Positions 1-8,576 are shown, counted from the stretch's first letter. The stretch is 64,000 nt of DNA from Ciceribacter sp. T2.26MG-112.2 (GCF_900492205.1 NZ_UEYQ01000003.1:1-64000), one strand, 5' to 3'. A program made the numbers and translations. The notes: generated by a model not told the origin, from the letters alone.

Positions 1-92
1 GGGGGAAGGAGCGCAGGCGGGATCGCAGGCGCCTCGCATCGGGTGGCGGGCCTGACGGCAGATTTCGCGGCGGGTGTGCGGGCATGCTTCAT
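1..92 (-). CDS. possible 5' end of a fourth bufferin-operon gene (partial)
   Basis: An ATG at 92 (minus strand) lies 7 bases past the bufB stop and opens a frame that stays open for 30 codons to the window edge; a second ATG at 85 opens another frame that also stays open. In bufferin operons bufB is usually followed by a DUF2063 partner gene (bufC), so a start here is expected from context. The visible residues are too few and too low in complexity to confirm DUF2063 or to choose between the two frames. Confidence 0.3.
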   Translation of the reverse strand, partial: MKHARTPAAKSAVRPATRCEAPAIPPALLP

Positions 93-99
93 GGCGGCC

Positions 100-954
100 T
101 CACGCGGCCCGGCGGCGGGCTGTGGCGTCGAGCCGCGCATTGGCCGCCGCAGCTTGGGAAAGCAGCACCGGCCAGTCCGGCACGTCATTGTCCCATTCGA
201 TCAGGCTGGCGATCGGCCCGGTGCGCTCCAGCACTTCTTCATAGAGCGTCCAGACCGGGTCCTTGACCGGCGTGTCGTGGCTGTCGATCAAGAGTAGCGC
301 ACCGGCATCATCGATCGTCTCGGAATGACCGCTCAGATGGATTTCCCGCACAGCGGCGAGCGGAAAGGAGGCGAGATAGGCGCGCGGGTCGAGATTGTGA
401 TTGGTCGCGGCGACGAAGACATTGTTGACGTCGAGCAGCAGTCCGCAGCCGGTCAGGCGCACCAGTTCGGCGAGGAAATCGGTCTCCTCGATCGTGCTCT
501 CCGTGAAGGTCAGATAGGTCGCCGGGTTCTCCAGCAGCATCTGCTGCTTGAGAAGATCCTGCACGGTGTCGATGTGCTCGGCGACGCGGGCAAGCGTCGC
601 CTCGGTATAGGGCAGCGGCAAGAGGTCGTTGAGAAAGACTCCGCCATGGCTCGACCAGGCGAGATGTTCGGAAAAGCTCTCCGGCTCGTAGCGGTCGCAC
701 AAGCTTTTCAGCCGGGCGAGGTGGTCGCGGTCGAGCGGCTGCATGGCGCCGATCGACAGGCCGACGCCGTGGATGGAGAGCGCATAGTCCTGGCGCAGGC
801 GGGTGAGCTTGGCATGCGGCGGGCCGCCGGCGCCCATGTAGTTCTCCGCATGCACCTCGAAGAAACCGAGCGGCTGCGGGGCTTGGTCGATGGCTGAGAA
901 ATGCTCGGGCTTGAAGCCGACCCCGGCGCGGGGCGGCAGGCTTGCGGGTTTCAT
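100..954 (-). CDS. bufB: DUF692 multinuclear non-heme iron oxidative enzyme (MNIO), bufferin maturase
   Basis: This 284-residue protein matches the DUF692/MNIO family, TIM-barrel enzymes with a two- or three-iron centre that modify cysteines of ribosomally made peptides. Expected metal ligands are visible in order: H62 (IHGVG), E96-H97 (SEHLAW), E142 (LENPATY), D175 and N177 (LLLDVNNVF), H206 and H210 (EIHLSGH), then D224 and H226 (DSHD). The length is normal. It is the third visible gene of a minus-strand operon behind two DUF2282 precursor genes, with a 78-base gap holding a stable hairpin. From family knowledge it should act in the cytoplasm on the precursors before export. The call is firm for the family; the cysteine-to-oxazolone-thioamide chemistry is inferred from characterised bufferin systems. 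Confidence 0.9.
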   Translation of the reverse strand: MKPASLPPRAGVGFKPEHFSAIDQAPQPLGFFEVHAENYMGAGGPPHAKLTRLRQDYALSIHGVGLSIGAMQPLDRDHLARLKSLCDRYEPESFSEHLAWSSHGGVFLNDLLPLPYTEATLARVAEHIDTVQDLLKQQMLLENPATYLTFTESTIEETDFLAELVRLTGCGLLLDVNNVFVAATNHNLDPRAYLASFPLAAVREIHLSGHSETIDDAGALLLIDSHDTPVKDPVWTLYEEVLERTGPIASLIEWDNDVPDWPVLLSQAAAANARLDATARRRAA

Positions 955-989
955 CGGTCTTCTCCGTCTTGCGCGAGGGGGAGGGAGGT

Positions 990-1013
990 GGCGGCGCGAA
1001 GCTCCGCGCCGCC
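990..1013 (-). promoter_or_regulatory. intercistronic hairpin between bufferin precursor and maturase genes
   Basis: A perfect 9-bp stem (990-998 with 1005-1013, GGCGGCGCG and its complement) with a 6-base loop sits between the second precursor gene and bufB. There is no T-run, so it is more likely an mRNA-processing, stability or partial attenuation element than a full terminator. It could favour expression of the precursors over the enzyme. Confidence 0.5.
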
Positions 1014-1032
1014 GCCTTGGGGTGGACCTCGC

Positions 1033-1323
1033 TCAGGCCGGTGCCGGACCGGGCTCCAGCGTGCCGTGCGCACCGTCCGGCGTCATCATGGTCATGCAGC
1101 TGCCGGCCGGCACGAGCTTCCAGGCATTCTTCTGGTAGTCGATCTTGGAGGTTCCGGCGCAGGTGGTGCCGGGACCGGCGGCGCAGTCGTTCTGGCCTTT
1201 CAGCGCCACGCCGTAGCATTTCTCCTTGGTGGCATCCTGGGCGACAGCCGCGCCCGGCAGGGCGGCGGCAAGGGTGAGTGCCGTGGCGAGCGAGGCGGCG
1301 AGCGCATGGGTGTTTCTGGTCAT
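1033..1323 (-). CDS. bufA: DUF2282 bufferin precursor, second copy
   Basis: This 96-residue secreted peptide has a signal sequence of about 28 residues (AxA cleavage near residue 28) and four cysteines in the mature part ([24 protein letters not shown]). That is the DUF2282 pattern of BufA1-type bufferins. After modification by the MNIO such proteins are exported and bind copper or other thiophilic metals in the periplasm. Relative to the upstream copy the mature segment shares [17 protein letters not shown] but diverges between cysteines 2 and 3 and has a proline-rich tail. The 44-base gap to the upstream copy holds no recognisable promoter, so it should be co-transcribed from the SigF-type promoter at 1691-1718. 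Confidence 0.88.
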   Translation of the reverse strand: MTRNTHALAASLATALTLAAALPGAAVAQDATKEKCYGVALKGQNDCAAGPGTTCAGTSKIDYQKNAWKLVPAGSCMTMMTPDGAHGTLEPGPAPA

Positions 1324-1367
1324 GTCTTGTCCTTTGATGAGAATGGAGACGGTTGCGGCGCTAAGGA

Positions 1368-1640
1368 TCAGGCCGGGGTCAGCGAGCCGTGGCTGCCGTC
1401 CGGTGCCATCATCGTCGCGCAGGTGCCGGCGGGCACCAGCTTGAAGGACTGCTTGTCATAGTCCATGGTCGCCTTGCCGGCGCAGTCATGCGCGCCGGCG
1501 GCGCAATCGTTCTGGCCCTTCATCGCGACGCCGTAGCATTTCTCCTTGGCGGCATCCTGGGCAGCGGCGGGCACGGCGACGGAGGCAAGCGCGGTTGCAA
1601 GCGAGCCGGCGAGCGCCAGAGTGACGAAGCTGTTTTTCAT
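1368..1640 (-). CDS. bufA: DUF2282 bufferin precursor, first copy
   Basis: This 90-residue protein starts at the ATG at 1640, which follows a GGGAGAA ribosome site; an upstream in-frame ATG adds 15 residues that do not look like a signal peptide. The signal sequence (hydrophobic core [21 protein letters not shown] junction) is followed by a mature part with four cysteines at EKCYG, NDCAAG, HDCAGK and GTCATM. It is the promoter-proximal gene of the operon, under a motif shared with the divergent sigma gene. The family role is periplasmic metal buffering after MNIO modification. Tandem duplication with the next gene is clear from the shared cysteine frame. Confidence 0.88.
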   Translation of the reverse strand: MKNSFVTLALAGSLATALASVAVPAAAQDAAKEKCYGVAMKGQNDCAAGAHDCAGKATMDYDKQSFKLVPAGTCATMMAPDGSHGSLTPA

Positions 1641-1690
1641 CGTGGGTTCTCCCTTCAGGTGACAGGCCGGAATTGGCCTGGACATCGGGA

Positions 1691-1718
1691 GCTACGGGCC
1701 GGGGCGAGGAAATGTTAC
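1691..1718 (-). promoter_or_regulatory. SigF-type ECF promoter of the bufferin operon
   Basis: Read on the minus strand, GTAACA (1718-1713) is followed by exactly 16 bases and CGTAGC (1696-1691). The same -35/-10 pair with the same spacer occurs in front of the sigma gene at 1833-1860. It lies about 50 bases upstream of the first precursor's ATG. It resembles the GTAACC-type -35 element I recall for Caulobacter SigF promoters. Confidence 0.72.
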
Positions 1719-1832
1719 GCCGCCCTTTGCCGGTGTTTTTGCCTCCCGGTCCGGGCGGCGGTCGAGGACGGAATAAAATACCAAGCCGTTTCAGCGGCTT
1801 GGGTGGAATATCAGGCGTGGCGCGCGGCGCCG

Positions 1833-1860
1833 GTAACAAAAACGTGTGTGGCGACGTAGA
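1833..1860 (+). promoter_or_regulatory. SigF-type ECF promoter, autoregulation of sigF-nrsF
   Basis: GTAACA (1833-1838), a 16-base spacer, then CGTAGA (1855-1860). It matches the minus-strand bufferin promoter in both boxes and in spacing, which argues that the sigma factor reads both. The -10 ends only 7 bases before the preferred GTG start of the sigma gene, so the transcript would be leaderless or nearly so. Confidence 0.68.
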
Positions 1861-1867
1861 GGGATAT

Positions 1868-2422
1868 GTGAGGCAGGCGGAGCGGGAAAGCGAGTGGGCG
1901 GACTGGATGCGCGGCGCGCTTGACGGCGACGCGCAGGCCTATCAGCGTTTCCTGTCCGCCGTCACGCCGCATCTGCGCACCATGGCGAAGCGCCGCTGCG
2001 AACAGTTCGGCGCGCCCGCCGGCGAAGCCGAGGACATTGTGCAGGAAGTGCTGATCGCGGTGCACCTGAAGCGCGGCACCTGGGACCCGGCGCGGCCGAT
2101 CGGCCCCTGGCTCTCGACCATCGTGCGCCACAAGCTGATCGACAGCCTGAGGCGCCGGGGCCGCCATGTCAGCGTGCCGATCGAGGACGTGATGGAAACG
2201 CTGGCCGCCGCCGAGCGCACCGACGCGACCGATCGGATGGACGTCGAGACCCTGCTGGCGCGGCTGAAGGACCCGCAGCGCGACATCGTCCGCTCCATTT
2301 CGCTGAACGGGGCGGGTGTCGGCGAGACGGCGGCCCGATTGAAGATGAGCGAAGGTGCGGTGCGGGTGGCGCTGCACCGGGCGTTGAAATCCCTGGCCGC
2401 CCTTTATCGGAGTGAGACGTGA
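1868..2422 (+). CDS. sigF: ECF RNA polymerase sigma factor, SigF type
   Basis: This 184-residue protein has sigma region 2 (EAEDIVQEVLIAVH near residues 53-66, then WLSTIVRHKLIDSLRRR) and region 4 (ETAARLKMSEGAVRVALHRALKSL). The frame is open further upstream, but the preferred start is the GTG at 1868 because the -10 of its own promoter ends at 1860; the alternative ATG at 1907 would cut into region 1.2/2.1. It overlaps nrsF by 4 bases. Pairing with a DUF1109 anti-sigma gene and divergence from DUF2282 genes identify it as the SigF/NrsF class that responds to metal and oxidative stress in Caulobacter. Confidence 0.88.
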   Translation: MRQAERESEWADWMRGALDGDAQAYQRFLSAVTPHLRTMAKRRCEQFGAPAGEAEDIVQEVLIAVHLKRGTWDPARPIGPWLSTIVRHKLIDSLRRRGRHVSVPIEDVMETLAAAERTDATDRMDVETLLARLKDPQRDIVRSISLNGAGVGETAARLKMSEGAVRVALHRALKSLAALYRSET

Positions 2423-3054
2423 AGACGGAAGACCTGATCAGGCTGCTTGCCGAAGATACGCCGGTTCGCCGGCGCCTCGGGCGGTCGCTGGCGCTGGCGC
2501 TGGGCGCCGGCATTGTCGCATCGGCCGTGCTGCTGCTGGCAACCGTCGGGCTCCGATCCAACCTCGATCAGGTGATCGGCACGGTCCGGGTCGTCTTCAA
2601 GATCAGCCTGACCTTGGCGCTGGCGGCGACCGCTTTCGGTCTGGTTGCCCGCATCGGTCGGCCGGGGGCCTCGACGCGGGGTTTTGCGCTCGGGCTCGCC
2701 GGCCTCGTGCTGCTCGTCGGCCTTGCCGTGGCGAGCGAACTCTTCGTCCTGCCGTCGCAGGCCTGGGCGACGGAACTGATCGGCCACCACGCCGCCTTCT
2801 GCCTGCAGTTCATCCCGACGCTCTCGCTCGTGCCCTTCGTCGCGCTGATGGCGGCGCTACGCACCGGTGCCCCGGAAAATCCCGGCCGGGCCGGGGCGGC
2901 CGTCGGTCTTGCCTCCGGCGCGATCGGCGCGGCGCTCTATGCCTGGCACTGCCCGGACGACAGCCCGCTTTTCGTCGCCACCTGGTATACGCTCGCCATC
3001 GCCTTCGTCACCGCCGCCGGCTACGCCATCGGCCGCCGCTTCCTGCGCTGGTAG
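2419..3054 (+). CDS. nrsF: DUF1109 membrane anti-sigma factor NrsF
   Basis: This 211-residue protein has a cytoplasmic N-terminus (MKTEDLIRLLAED...) and six evident hydrophobic segments, the layout of the DUF1109/NrsF family, which holds SigF inactive at the membrane. The start is a GTG that overlaps the sigma stop (GTGA), indicating translational coupling and 1:1 output. The protein contains one cysteine near the end of segment 4 (HHAAFCLQF) and one between segments 5 and 6 (YAWHCPDD); two conserved cysteines are reported to matter for release of SigF in Caulobacter. The gene closes the two-gene sigma operon. Confidence 0.87.
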   Translation: MKTEDLIRLLAEDTPVRRRLGRSLALALGAGIVASAVLLLATVGLRSNLDQVIGTVRVVFKISLTLALAATAFGLVARIGRPGASTRGFALGLAGLVLLVGLAVASELFVLPSQAWATELIGHHAAFCLQFIPTLSLVPFVALMAALRTGAPENPGRAGAAVGLASGAIGAALYAWHCPDDSPLFVATWYTLAIAFVTAAGYAIGRRFLRW

Positions 3055-3078
3055 AGGCGCATGGCATGATTCGACCGA

Positions 3079-3108
3079 TTGACAGATCATAATAAGAAGT
3101 ATACTTAT
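3079..3108 (+). promoter_or_regulatory. candidate promoter with overlapping operator for the aromatic monooxygenase
   Basis: TTGACA (3079-3084) is followed after 15 bases by TATACT (3100-3105). An inverted repeat ATAAG-N7-CTTAT (3092-3108) covers the -10 region, a plausible site for a MarR-, IclR- or GntR-type repressor. The region is AT-rich in a very GC-rich context. No regulator gene lies adjacent in the window. Confidence 0.45.
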
Positions 3109-3206
3109 CAAATCGATCGGCCCACCGGGAGGGTGTGGCGAGGCGGATGACGCGACGGCCGGGGAGGCCGGTTGCCCGCCTCTGAAGTCTGGGGAGAAGA
3201 GACATC

Positions 3207-5126
3207 ATGCAGTTTCATCAAAACGGTTTCCGCACCGGCGATCCGGCGATTGCCGAGCCGCTTGTCAAGAACACAGCATCCGCCAGCGAAGTCGATGTGC
3301 TGATCGTCGGCACCGGGCCGGCCGGGCTGACGCTCGCCGCCCAGCTCTGTGCCTTTCCCGGCATTTCGGTGCGCATCGTCGAGCAGCGTGCCGGCCCGAT
3401 CACGCTTGGCCAGGCCGACGGCATTGCCTGCCGGACGATGGAAATGTTCAACGCCTTCGGTTTCGCCGACCGGGTGCTCCGGGAAGCCTATTTCGTCAAC
3501 GAGACGACCTTCTGGAAGCCGGACGACCAGGGCCGGAAGACCATCGTCCGCCACGGCCGGATCCAGGACACCGAGGACGGGCTGTCGGAATTTCCCCATG
3601 TGATCCTCAATCAGGCCCGCGTGCACGACTTCTATCTCGATGTCATGCGCTACGCGCCGCACCGGCTGGAGCCGGATTATGCGCGTCGCGTGCTCGATCT
3701 CGACGTCGACCCATCGGCCACCTCCGGCCATCCGGTGACGGTCCGCCTCGAACGGCTCGACCCCGGCCATGAGGGCGAGGTGGAGACGGTGAAGGCGCGT
3801 TACGTGGTCGGCTGCGACGGCGCCAGAAGCGCGGTGCGCAAGGCGATCGGCCGCGAATTGAAGGGCGATTCCGCCAACCAGGCCTGGGGCGTGATGGACG
3901 TTCTCGCCGTCAGCGATTTCCCCGACATCAGGCTGAAAGCCGCGATCCATTCGGCCAATGAAGGCAATATCCTGATCATTCCGCGTGAGGGCGGCTATCT
4001 GGTCAGGCTCTATATCGAGCTCGACAAGCTGAAGGCCGACGAACGCGTCTCCAATCGCGCCATCACCGCCGACCAGCTGGTGGCGGCGGCCAGGCGCATT
4101 CTCCATCCCTATACGCTCGACGTGAAGGAGATCGCCTGGTGGTCGGTCTACGAGATCGGCCAGCGCCTGACCGACCGCTTCGACGACGTGGCCGAGGCGG
4201 AGGTGGGCCGCCGCCTGCCGCGCGTCTTCATCGCCGGCGATGCCTGCCATACCCACAGCCCCAAGGCCGGGCAGGGGATGAACGTGTCGATGCAGGACAC
4301 CTTCAATCTCGGCTGGAAGCTGGCGGCGGTGCTGGAGGGGCAAAGCGGCCCGGCGTTGCTCGACACTTATTCGTTCGAGCGCCAGGCGATCGCCAAGGAA
4401 CTGATCGACTTCGACCGCGAATTCGCCAAGATGTTCTCCGCCCCGCCGAAGGGCACGGAAGGGGCCGGCGCCGATGCGGTCGACCCGGCCGAATTCCAGC
4501 GCTATTTCGTCAAGCAGGGCCGCTTTACCGCCGGCACCGCGACGCGCTACCGCTCCTCGATCATCCAGGGCGAGCCGACCCACCAGCATCTGGCGCAAGG
4601 CTTTGAGATCGGCATGCGCTTCCATTCCGCTCCGGTCATTCGGCTTGCCGATGCCAGGCCGGTTCACCTCGGTCATGTCGGGCTCGCCGACGGCCGCTTC
4701 CGCCTCTATGCCTTTGCCGACCGGCAGGACCCGTCAGCGTCGGGTTCGGCGATCCACGCGCTCTGCGAATTCCTCGAGACCTCCGACCGCTCGCCGATCC
4801 GCCGCTTCACCCCGGCCGGCGCCGACATCGATTCCGTCATCGATTTGAGGGCGATCTTCCAGCAGGACCACCGCGCGCTCAAGCTCGACTCCCTGCCGGC
4901 GCTGTTGAAGCCCGCCAAGGGGCGCTACGGCCTGACCGACTATGAGAAGATGTTCTGCCCCGACCTGAAATTCGGCCCCGACATCTTCGACCTGCGCGGC
5001 ATCGACCGGGAGCGCGGCTGCCTGGTCGTGGTCCGGCCGGACCAGTATGTGGCGCATGTTTTGCCGCTCGACGCGTATGAGGCGCTTGGCGGCTATTTCG
5101 ATAGGTTCATGGTGGAGCGGGGGTGA
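3207..5126 (+). CDS. mobA: 3-hydroxybenzoate 4-monooxygenase, FAD-dependent
   Basis: This 639-residue flavoprotein hydroxylase has an FAD Rossmann motif (VGTGPAG, residues 34-40), a DG motif (VVGCDGARSAVR, near residue 200), a GD motif (RVFIAGDACHTHSPKAGQG, near residue 343) and a C-terminal thioredoxin-like domain (WQ-type PHOX fold). Length and N-terminal sequence agree closely with Comamonas MobA, which makes protocatechuate from 3-hydroxybenzoate. The stretch QADGIACRTMEMF and the segment TEDGLSEFPHVILNQARVHD are typical of that subgroup. Phenol 2-monooxygenase is the main alternative. It stands alone behind its own promoter, and no ring-cleavage genes are nearby. Confidence 0.8.
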   Translation: MQFHQNGFRTGDPAIAEPLVKNTASASEVDVLIVGTGPAGLTLAAQLCAFPGISVRIVEQRAGPITLGQADGIACRTMEMFNAFGFADRVLREAYFVNETTFWKPDDQGRKTIVRHGRIQDTEDGLSEFPHVILNQARVHDFYLDVMRYAPHRLEPDYARRVLDLDVDPSATSGHPVTVRLERLDPGHEGEVETVKARYVVGCDGARSAVRKAIGRELKGDSANQAWGVMDVLAVSDFPDIRLKAAIHSANEGNILIIPREGGYLVRLYIELDKLKADERVSNRAITADQLVAAARRILHPYTLDVKEIAWWSVYEIGQRLTDRFDDVAEAEVGRRLPRVFIAGDACHTHSPKAGQGMNVSMQDTFNLGWKLAAVLEGQSGPALLDTYSFERQAIAKELIDFDREFAKMFSAPPKGTEGAGADAVDPAEFQRYFVKQGRFTAGTATRYRSSIIQGEPTHQHLAQGFEIGMRFHSAPVIRLADARPVHLGHVGLADGRFRLYAFADRQDPSASGSAIHALCEFLETSDRSPIRRFTPAGADIDSVIDLRAIFQQDHRALKLDSLPALLKPAKGRYGLTDYEKMFCPDLKFGPDIFDLRGIDRERGCLVVVRPDQYVAHVLPLDAYEALGGYFDRFMVERG

Positions 5127-5233
5127 GGGGGGCAGGCGAATCCAAGAAAGGCCGCAAGCGCCCGCGTGACGGTCAGCATCTTTCCGGGGCTTGCCTTGCG
5201 AGCTAAACTTGTTTCTGTCATTCACTTGAACTA

Positions 5234-5252
5234 CGTTGGTGGCTCGCCAACG
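5234..5252 (+). promoter_or_regulatory. inverted repeat upstream of toxin-antitoxin pair, probable autoregulatory operator
   Basis: CGTTGG (5234-5239) and CCAACG (5247-5252) form a 6-bp perfect inverted repeat with 7-base spacing, 11 bases before the antitoxin ATG. RelB/DinJ-type antitoxins usually bind such dyads in their own promoter. Confidence 0.5.
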
Positions 5253-5263
5253 AGGATGACACC

Positions 5264-5572
5264 ATGCCTTCCAACGCCGTTGTACAGGCCCGAATCGATG
5301 CCGAAGTCCGAGATCGGGCGGCGGCCGTGCTGGAGCGCATGGGGCTTACCGTTTCGGATGCCGTGCGCATCCTGTTGACGCGGACTGCCAACGAAGGGGT
5401 TTTGCCGATCGAACTCATTGCCGACGATGCGGAGCATGATGCCTGGTTCCGCGAGAAGGTTTTGCGAGCCATCCGGGACGAACGGCCGGACGTCGCGGAT
5501 GACGAGGTCGCGGCGCGTTTTGCCCAGCGCCGCGCGTCGGCCCGGGACAAAGTTGGCGGCGGTGCATCATGA
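5264..5572 (+). CDS. RelB/DinJ-family antitoxin
   Basis: This 102-residue protein opens with a ribbon-helix-helix segment (VVQARIDAEVRDRAAAVLERMGLTVSDAVRILLTRTANEG), the DNA-binding and dimerisation part of RelB/DinJ antitoxins, followed by a charged C-terminal tail that should wrap the toxin. It overlaps the downstream toxin gene by 4 bases (ATGA). An inverted repeat just upstream is the likely autoregulatory site. The pair sits between an aromatic hydroxylase and the copper genes without any mobile element remnant in view. Confidence 0.85.
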   Translation: MPSNAVVQARIDAEVRDRAAAVLERMGLTVSDAVRILLTRTANEGVLPIELIADDAEHDAWFREKVLRAIRDERPDVADDEVAARFAQRRASARDKVGGGAS

Positions 5573-5868
5573 AACTCGTCTGGTCGGCTTATGCCTTGGC
5601 TGACCGGACCTTGATCTTCGATCATATCGAGGCGGACAGTCCGCGTGCCGCCATCGCTGTCGACGAGAAGATCGCTTCCGCTCTTCACCAATTGAAGGAT
5701 TTTCCCGAAAGCGGCCGACCAGGACGGGTTGAGGGAACGCGGGAACTCGTCATTGCGGGTATGCCATACATCGCAATCTATGCCGTGTTGTCGGATCGAG
5801 TTCGTATCCTTCGCGTCCTTCACGGAGCCCAACGCTGGCCGCCTGGCCCGGCCGATGATCGAGACTAG
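5569..5868 (+). CDS. RelE/ParE-family toxin
   Basis: This 99-residue protein has the ParE/RelE fold pattern: KLVWSAYALADRTLIFDHIEADSPRAA at the N-terminus, an arginine-rich turn (ESGRPGRVEGTRELVI) and the terminal beta strand pair YIAIYAVLSDRVRILRVLHGAQRWP. The GRxGR-x3-TREL block is typical of ParE-like toxins. The ParE branch poisons gyrase and the RelE branch cleaves mRNA; sequence alone favours ParE but does not settle it. The product is coupled to the antitoxin by the 4-base overlap. Confidence 0.83.
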   Translation: MKLVWSAYALADRTLIFDHIEADSPRAAIAVDEKIASALHQLKDFPESGRPGRVEGTRELVIAGMPYIAIYAVLSDRVRILRVLHGAQRWPPGPADDRD

Positions 5869-5903
5869 GGACAAGTATCTCGACAAAATCACCACCCGAC
5901 CCC

Positions 5904-5934
5904 TTGACCCTCCCATGATGGGAAGGTGCATCTA
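5904..5934 (+). promoter_or_regulatory. CueR/HmrR-type copper-responsive promoter of copA
   Basis: TTGACC (5904-5909) and CATCTA (5929-5934) are separated by 19 bases, the long spacer typical of MerR-family promoters. The spacer holds the dyad ACCCTCCCA-N3-TGGGAAGGT (5907-5927), one mismatch from perfect. A nearly identical element lies before copZ at 9051-9081. Confidence 0.85.
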
Positions 5935-6054
5935 GGGTTCAGTGGCCCGCCGCGGAAGAAGTTCGCGGCATGGGCTGATGGGATATTTCCGTGTCCTGGC
6001 GGTTGTTGCGACCTATATTCGGGGCAAGGCCCGGCGCGGGCGAGAGGTGATGAG

Positions 6055-8565
6055 ATGAACGAACAGGTAAAGATCAATCCGCCGCAAATCCCGGCGCTCC
6101 AGCCGATCATCCTGCCGGTCGAGGGCATGACCTGCGCCTCCTGCGTCAAGCGGGTGGAAAAGGCTGCGGCCAAGGTGGCGGGCGTCGAGGCGAGTGCGGT
6201 CAATTTCGCCACCGAGACGCTGTCGGTGACGCCGGGGCCGGGCTTTTCGGCGCAAGCGCTGGTCAAGGCGGTGAAAGATGCCGGATACGAGGCGAGGGCC
6301 GAAACCGTGATCCTCGACATCGAGGAGATGACCTGCGCCTCCTGCGTGGCGCGGGTGGAAAAGGCGCTGAGAAGCGTAGCCGCGGTCGAGACGGCCTCGG
6401 TCAATCTCGCGACCGCCAAGGCGGTAGTGACGGTACTTGGCGGCAGGTCTGCCGTGCCGGCCATGGTCAAGGCGGTCGAGAAGGCCGGCTACAAGGCGAA
6501 GCTGGAGGCCGAGGCCGGCGAGACGGACACGCATGAAGAGGCCAAGGAACGCGAGATCGGCCGGCTGACGCGCGATTTCTGGATCGCGCTGGTTCTGACG
6601 CTGCCGCTCTTCGTCATGGAAATGGGCAGCCATCTCTATCCGCCGCTGCATCACACGCTGATGGATCTCTTCCCCGGCAACCTGTTGAATTATATCCAGT
6701 TCGCGCTGGCGACCGGCGTGCTTGCCGGACCCGGCCGGCGCTTCTTCATGAAGGGCGTGCCGGCGCTGCTCCGCGGCGGGCCGGACATGAATTCGCTGGT
6801 GGCGATCGGCACCGGCGCCGCCTATTTCTATTCGCTGGTGACCACCTTTGCACCCGCCGTTCTGCCGGCCGAGGCACGTTATGTCTATTATGAAGCCGCG
6901 ACCGTCATCGTCACGCTGATCCTGCTTGGCCGGCTCCTGGAAGCCCGCGCCAAGGGGCGCACCGGGGCGGCGATCAGGAAGCTCGCCGGGCTCCAGGCCA
7001 AGACCGCCCGCGTCGAACGCGAGGGGCGCACGCTGGACATTGCCGCCGCCGACGTGGTCGTCGGCGATGTCGTGGTGATCCGTCCGGGCGAGCGCATTCC
7101 GGTCGATGGAACCGTGATCGACGGTGCCTCGCATGTCGACGAGGCGATGATTTCCGGCGAGCCGCTGCCGGTCGAGAAGGGCGAAGGCGCCATCGTTATC
7201 GGCGGCACGATCAACGGCAAGGGTTCGTTCCGCTTCCGGGCCGACAAGGTCGGCGCCGACATGATGCTGTCGCAGATCATCCGCATGGTCGGCGAGGCGC
7301 AAGGGGCCAAGCTGCCGATCCAGATGATGGTCGACAGGGTGACCGCCTGGTTCGTGCCGGCCGTCATGGCGATCGCCGCCGTGACCTTCCTCGTCTGGAT
7401 CCTCATCGGGCCGGAGCCGGCCTATACCTATGGCCTGGTCGCGGCGGTGGCCGTTCTGATCATCGCCTGCCCCTGCGCCATGGGGCTTGCCACTCCGACA
7501 TCGATCATGGTCGGCACGGGCAGGGCCGCCGAACTCGGCGTGCTGTTTCGCAAGGGTGAGGCGCTGCAGACGCTGCGCGACGTCGACACCGTGGTGATGG
7601 ATAAGACCGGCACGATCACCAAGGGCCGGCCGGAACTGACCGATGTCGCGGTGGCCGACGGCTTTGCCGAGGCAGAGGTGCTGGCTCTCGCCGCGAGCCT
7701 GGAGGCGCGCTCCGAGCACCCGGTCGGCGAGGCGATCGTCAAGGGCGCCGAAGCCCGCGGGCTGGCCATAGCCACGGCCGAGGGTGTCGAGGCGGTGGCC
7801 GGCTATGGCATCACCGGCACGGTCTCGGGCCGCACGGTTGCGGCCGGCGCCGACCGCTACATGGCCAGACTCGGGCTCGACGTTACGCCCTTTGCCACGG
7901 TGGCGAAGCGGCTGGCGAACGAGGGCAAGACGCCGCTCTACGTGGCGATCGACGGGAAGCTCGCGGCAGCCCTTGCCGTCTCCGATCCGCTGAAGGAGAC
8001 CAGCATTGCGGCGATCAAGGCCTTGAAAGACCTTGGCCTTTCCGTGGTCATGGTGACCGGCGACAACCGCGCGACGGCTGAGGCCATCGGCCGGGCGACC
8101 GGCATTGACGAGGTGGTGGCCGAGGTTCTGCCGGACGGCAAGGTGGCAGTGATCAACGCGCTGAAGGAAAAGGGCCGCAAGGTCGCCTTCATCGGCGACG
8201 GCATCAACGACGCGCCGGCGCTCGCCACCGCCGATACCGGCATTGCCATCGGCACCGGAACGGATGTTGCGATCGAGAGCGCCGACGTGGTGCTGGTCGG
8301 CGGCGATCTCGGCTCGGCGCTGCATGCGATCGAGCTCAGCCGCGCGGTGATCCGCAATATCGGCCAGAACCTTTTTTGGGCATTCGGCTACAACGTCTTG
8401 CTGATCCCGGTTGCCGCGGGCATCCTTTACCCGAATTTCGGCGTGTTGCTGTCGCCCATGGTCGGGGCGGGCGCCATGGGTCTTTCGAGCGTCTTCGTGC
8501 TGACCAATGCACTGAGGCTCAAGGCGGCACGGGTCACCGATCTTGCAGGCGGCCAGGGGCAATGA
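6055..8565 (+). CDS. copA: Cu(I)-exporting P1B-type ATPase
   Basis: This 836-residue inner-membrane pump exports Cu(I) to the periplasm. Two N-terminal HMA domains carry MTCASC (cysteines 27/30 and 94/97). The core shows the transmembrane CPC motif (472-474), phosphorylation site DKTGT (D516), the SEHPVGEA motif and the hinge [10 protein letters not shown]. The actuator loop reads SGEP, as in many P1B pumps. The frame is open 129 bases further upstream into the promoter; the ATG at 6055 is chosen because it follows GAGAGG and lies downstream of the CueR-type promoter. The regulator gene follows at once, so CopA, its MerR sensor and CopZ form one copper-response unit. Confidence 0.96.
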   Translation: MNEQVKINPPQIPALQPIILPVEGMTCASCVKRVEKAAAKVAGVEASAVNFATETLSVTPGPGFSAQALVKAVKDAGYEARAETVILDIEEMTCASCVARVEKALRSVAAVETASVNLATAKAVVTVLGGRSAVPAMVKAVEKAGYKAKLEAEAGETDTHEEAKEREIGRLTRDFWIALVLTLPLFVMEMGSHLYPPLHHTLMDLFPGNLLNYIQFALATGVLAGPGRRFFMKGVPALLRGGPDMNSLVAIGTGAAYFYSLVTTFAPAVLPAEARYVYYEAATVIVTLILLGRLLEARAKGRTGAAIRKLAGLQAKTARVEREGRTLDIAAADVVVGDVVVIRPGERIPVDGTVIDGASHVDEAMISGEPLPVEKGEGAIVIGGTINGKGSFRFRADKVGADMMLSQIIRMVGEAQGAKLPIQMMVDRVTAWFVPAVMAIAAVTFLVWILIGPEPAYTYGLVAAVAVLIIACPCAMGLATPTSIMVGTGRAAELGVLFRKGEALQTLRDVDTVVMDKTGTITKGRPELTDVAVADGFAEAEVLALAASLEARSEHPVGEAIVKGAEARGLAIATAEGVEAVAGYGITGTVSGRTVAAGADRYMARLGLDVTPFATVAKRLANEGKTPLYVAIDGKLAAALAVSDPLKETSIAAIKALKDLGLSVVMVTGDNRATAEAIGRATGIDEVVAEVLPDGKVAVINALKEKGRKVAFIGDGINDAPALATADTGIAIGTGTDVAIESADVVLVGGDLGSALHAIELSRAVIRNIGQNLFWAFGYNVLLIPVAAGILYPNFGVLLSPMVGAGAMGLSSVFVLTNALRLKAARVTDLAGGQGQ

Positions 8566-8576
8566 GGATCGACGGG

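Noticed and set aside
5569..5868. A mobile element carrying the toxin-antitoxin pair
   Set aside because: No terminal repeats, transposase or target duplication is visible, and base composition does not differ clearly from the neighbours.
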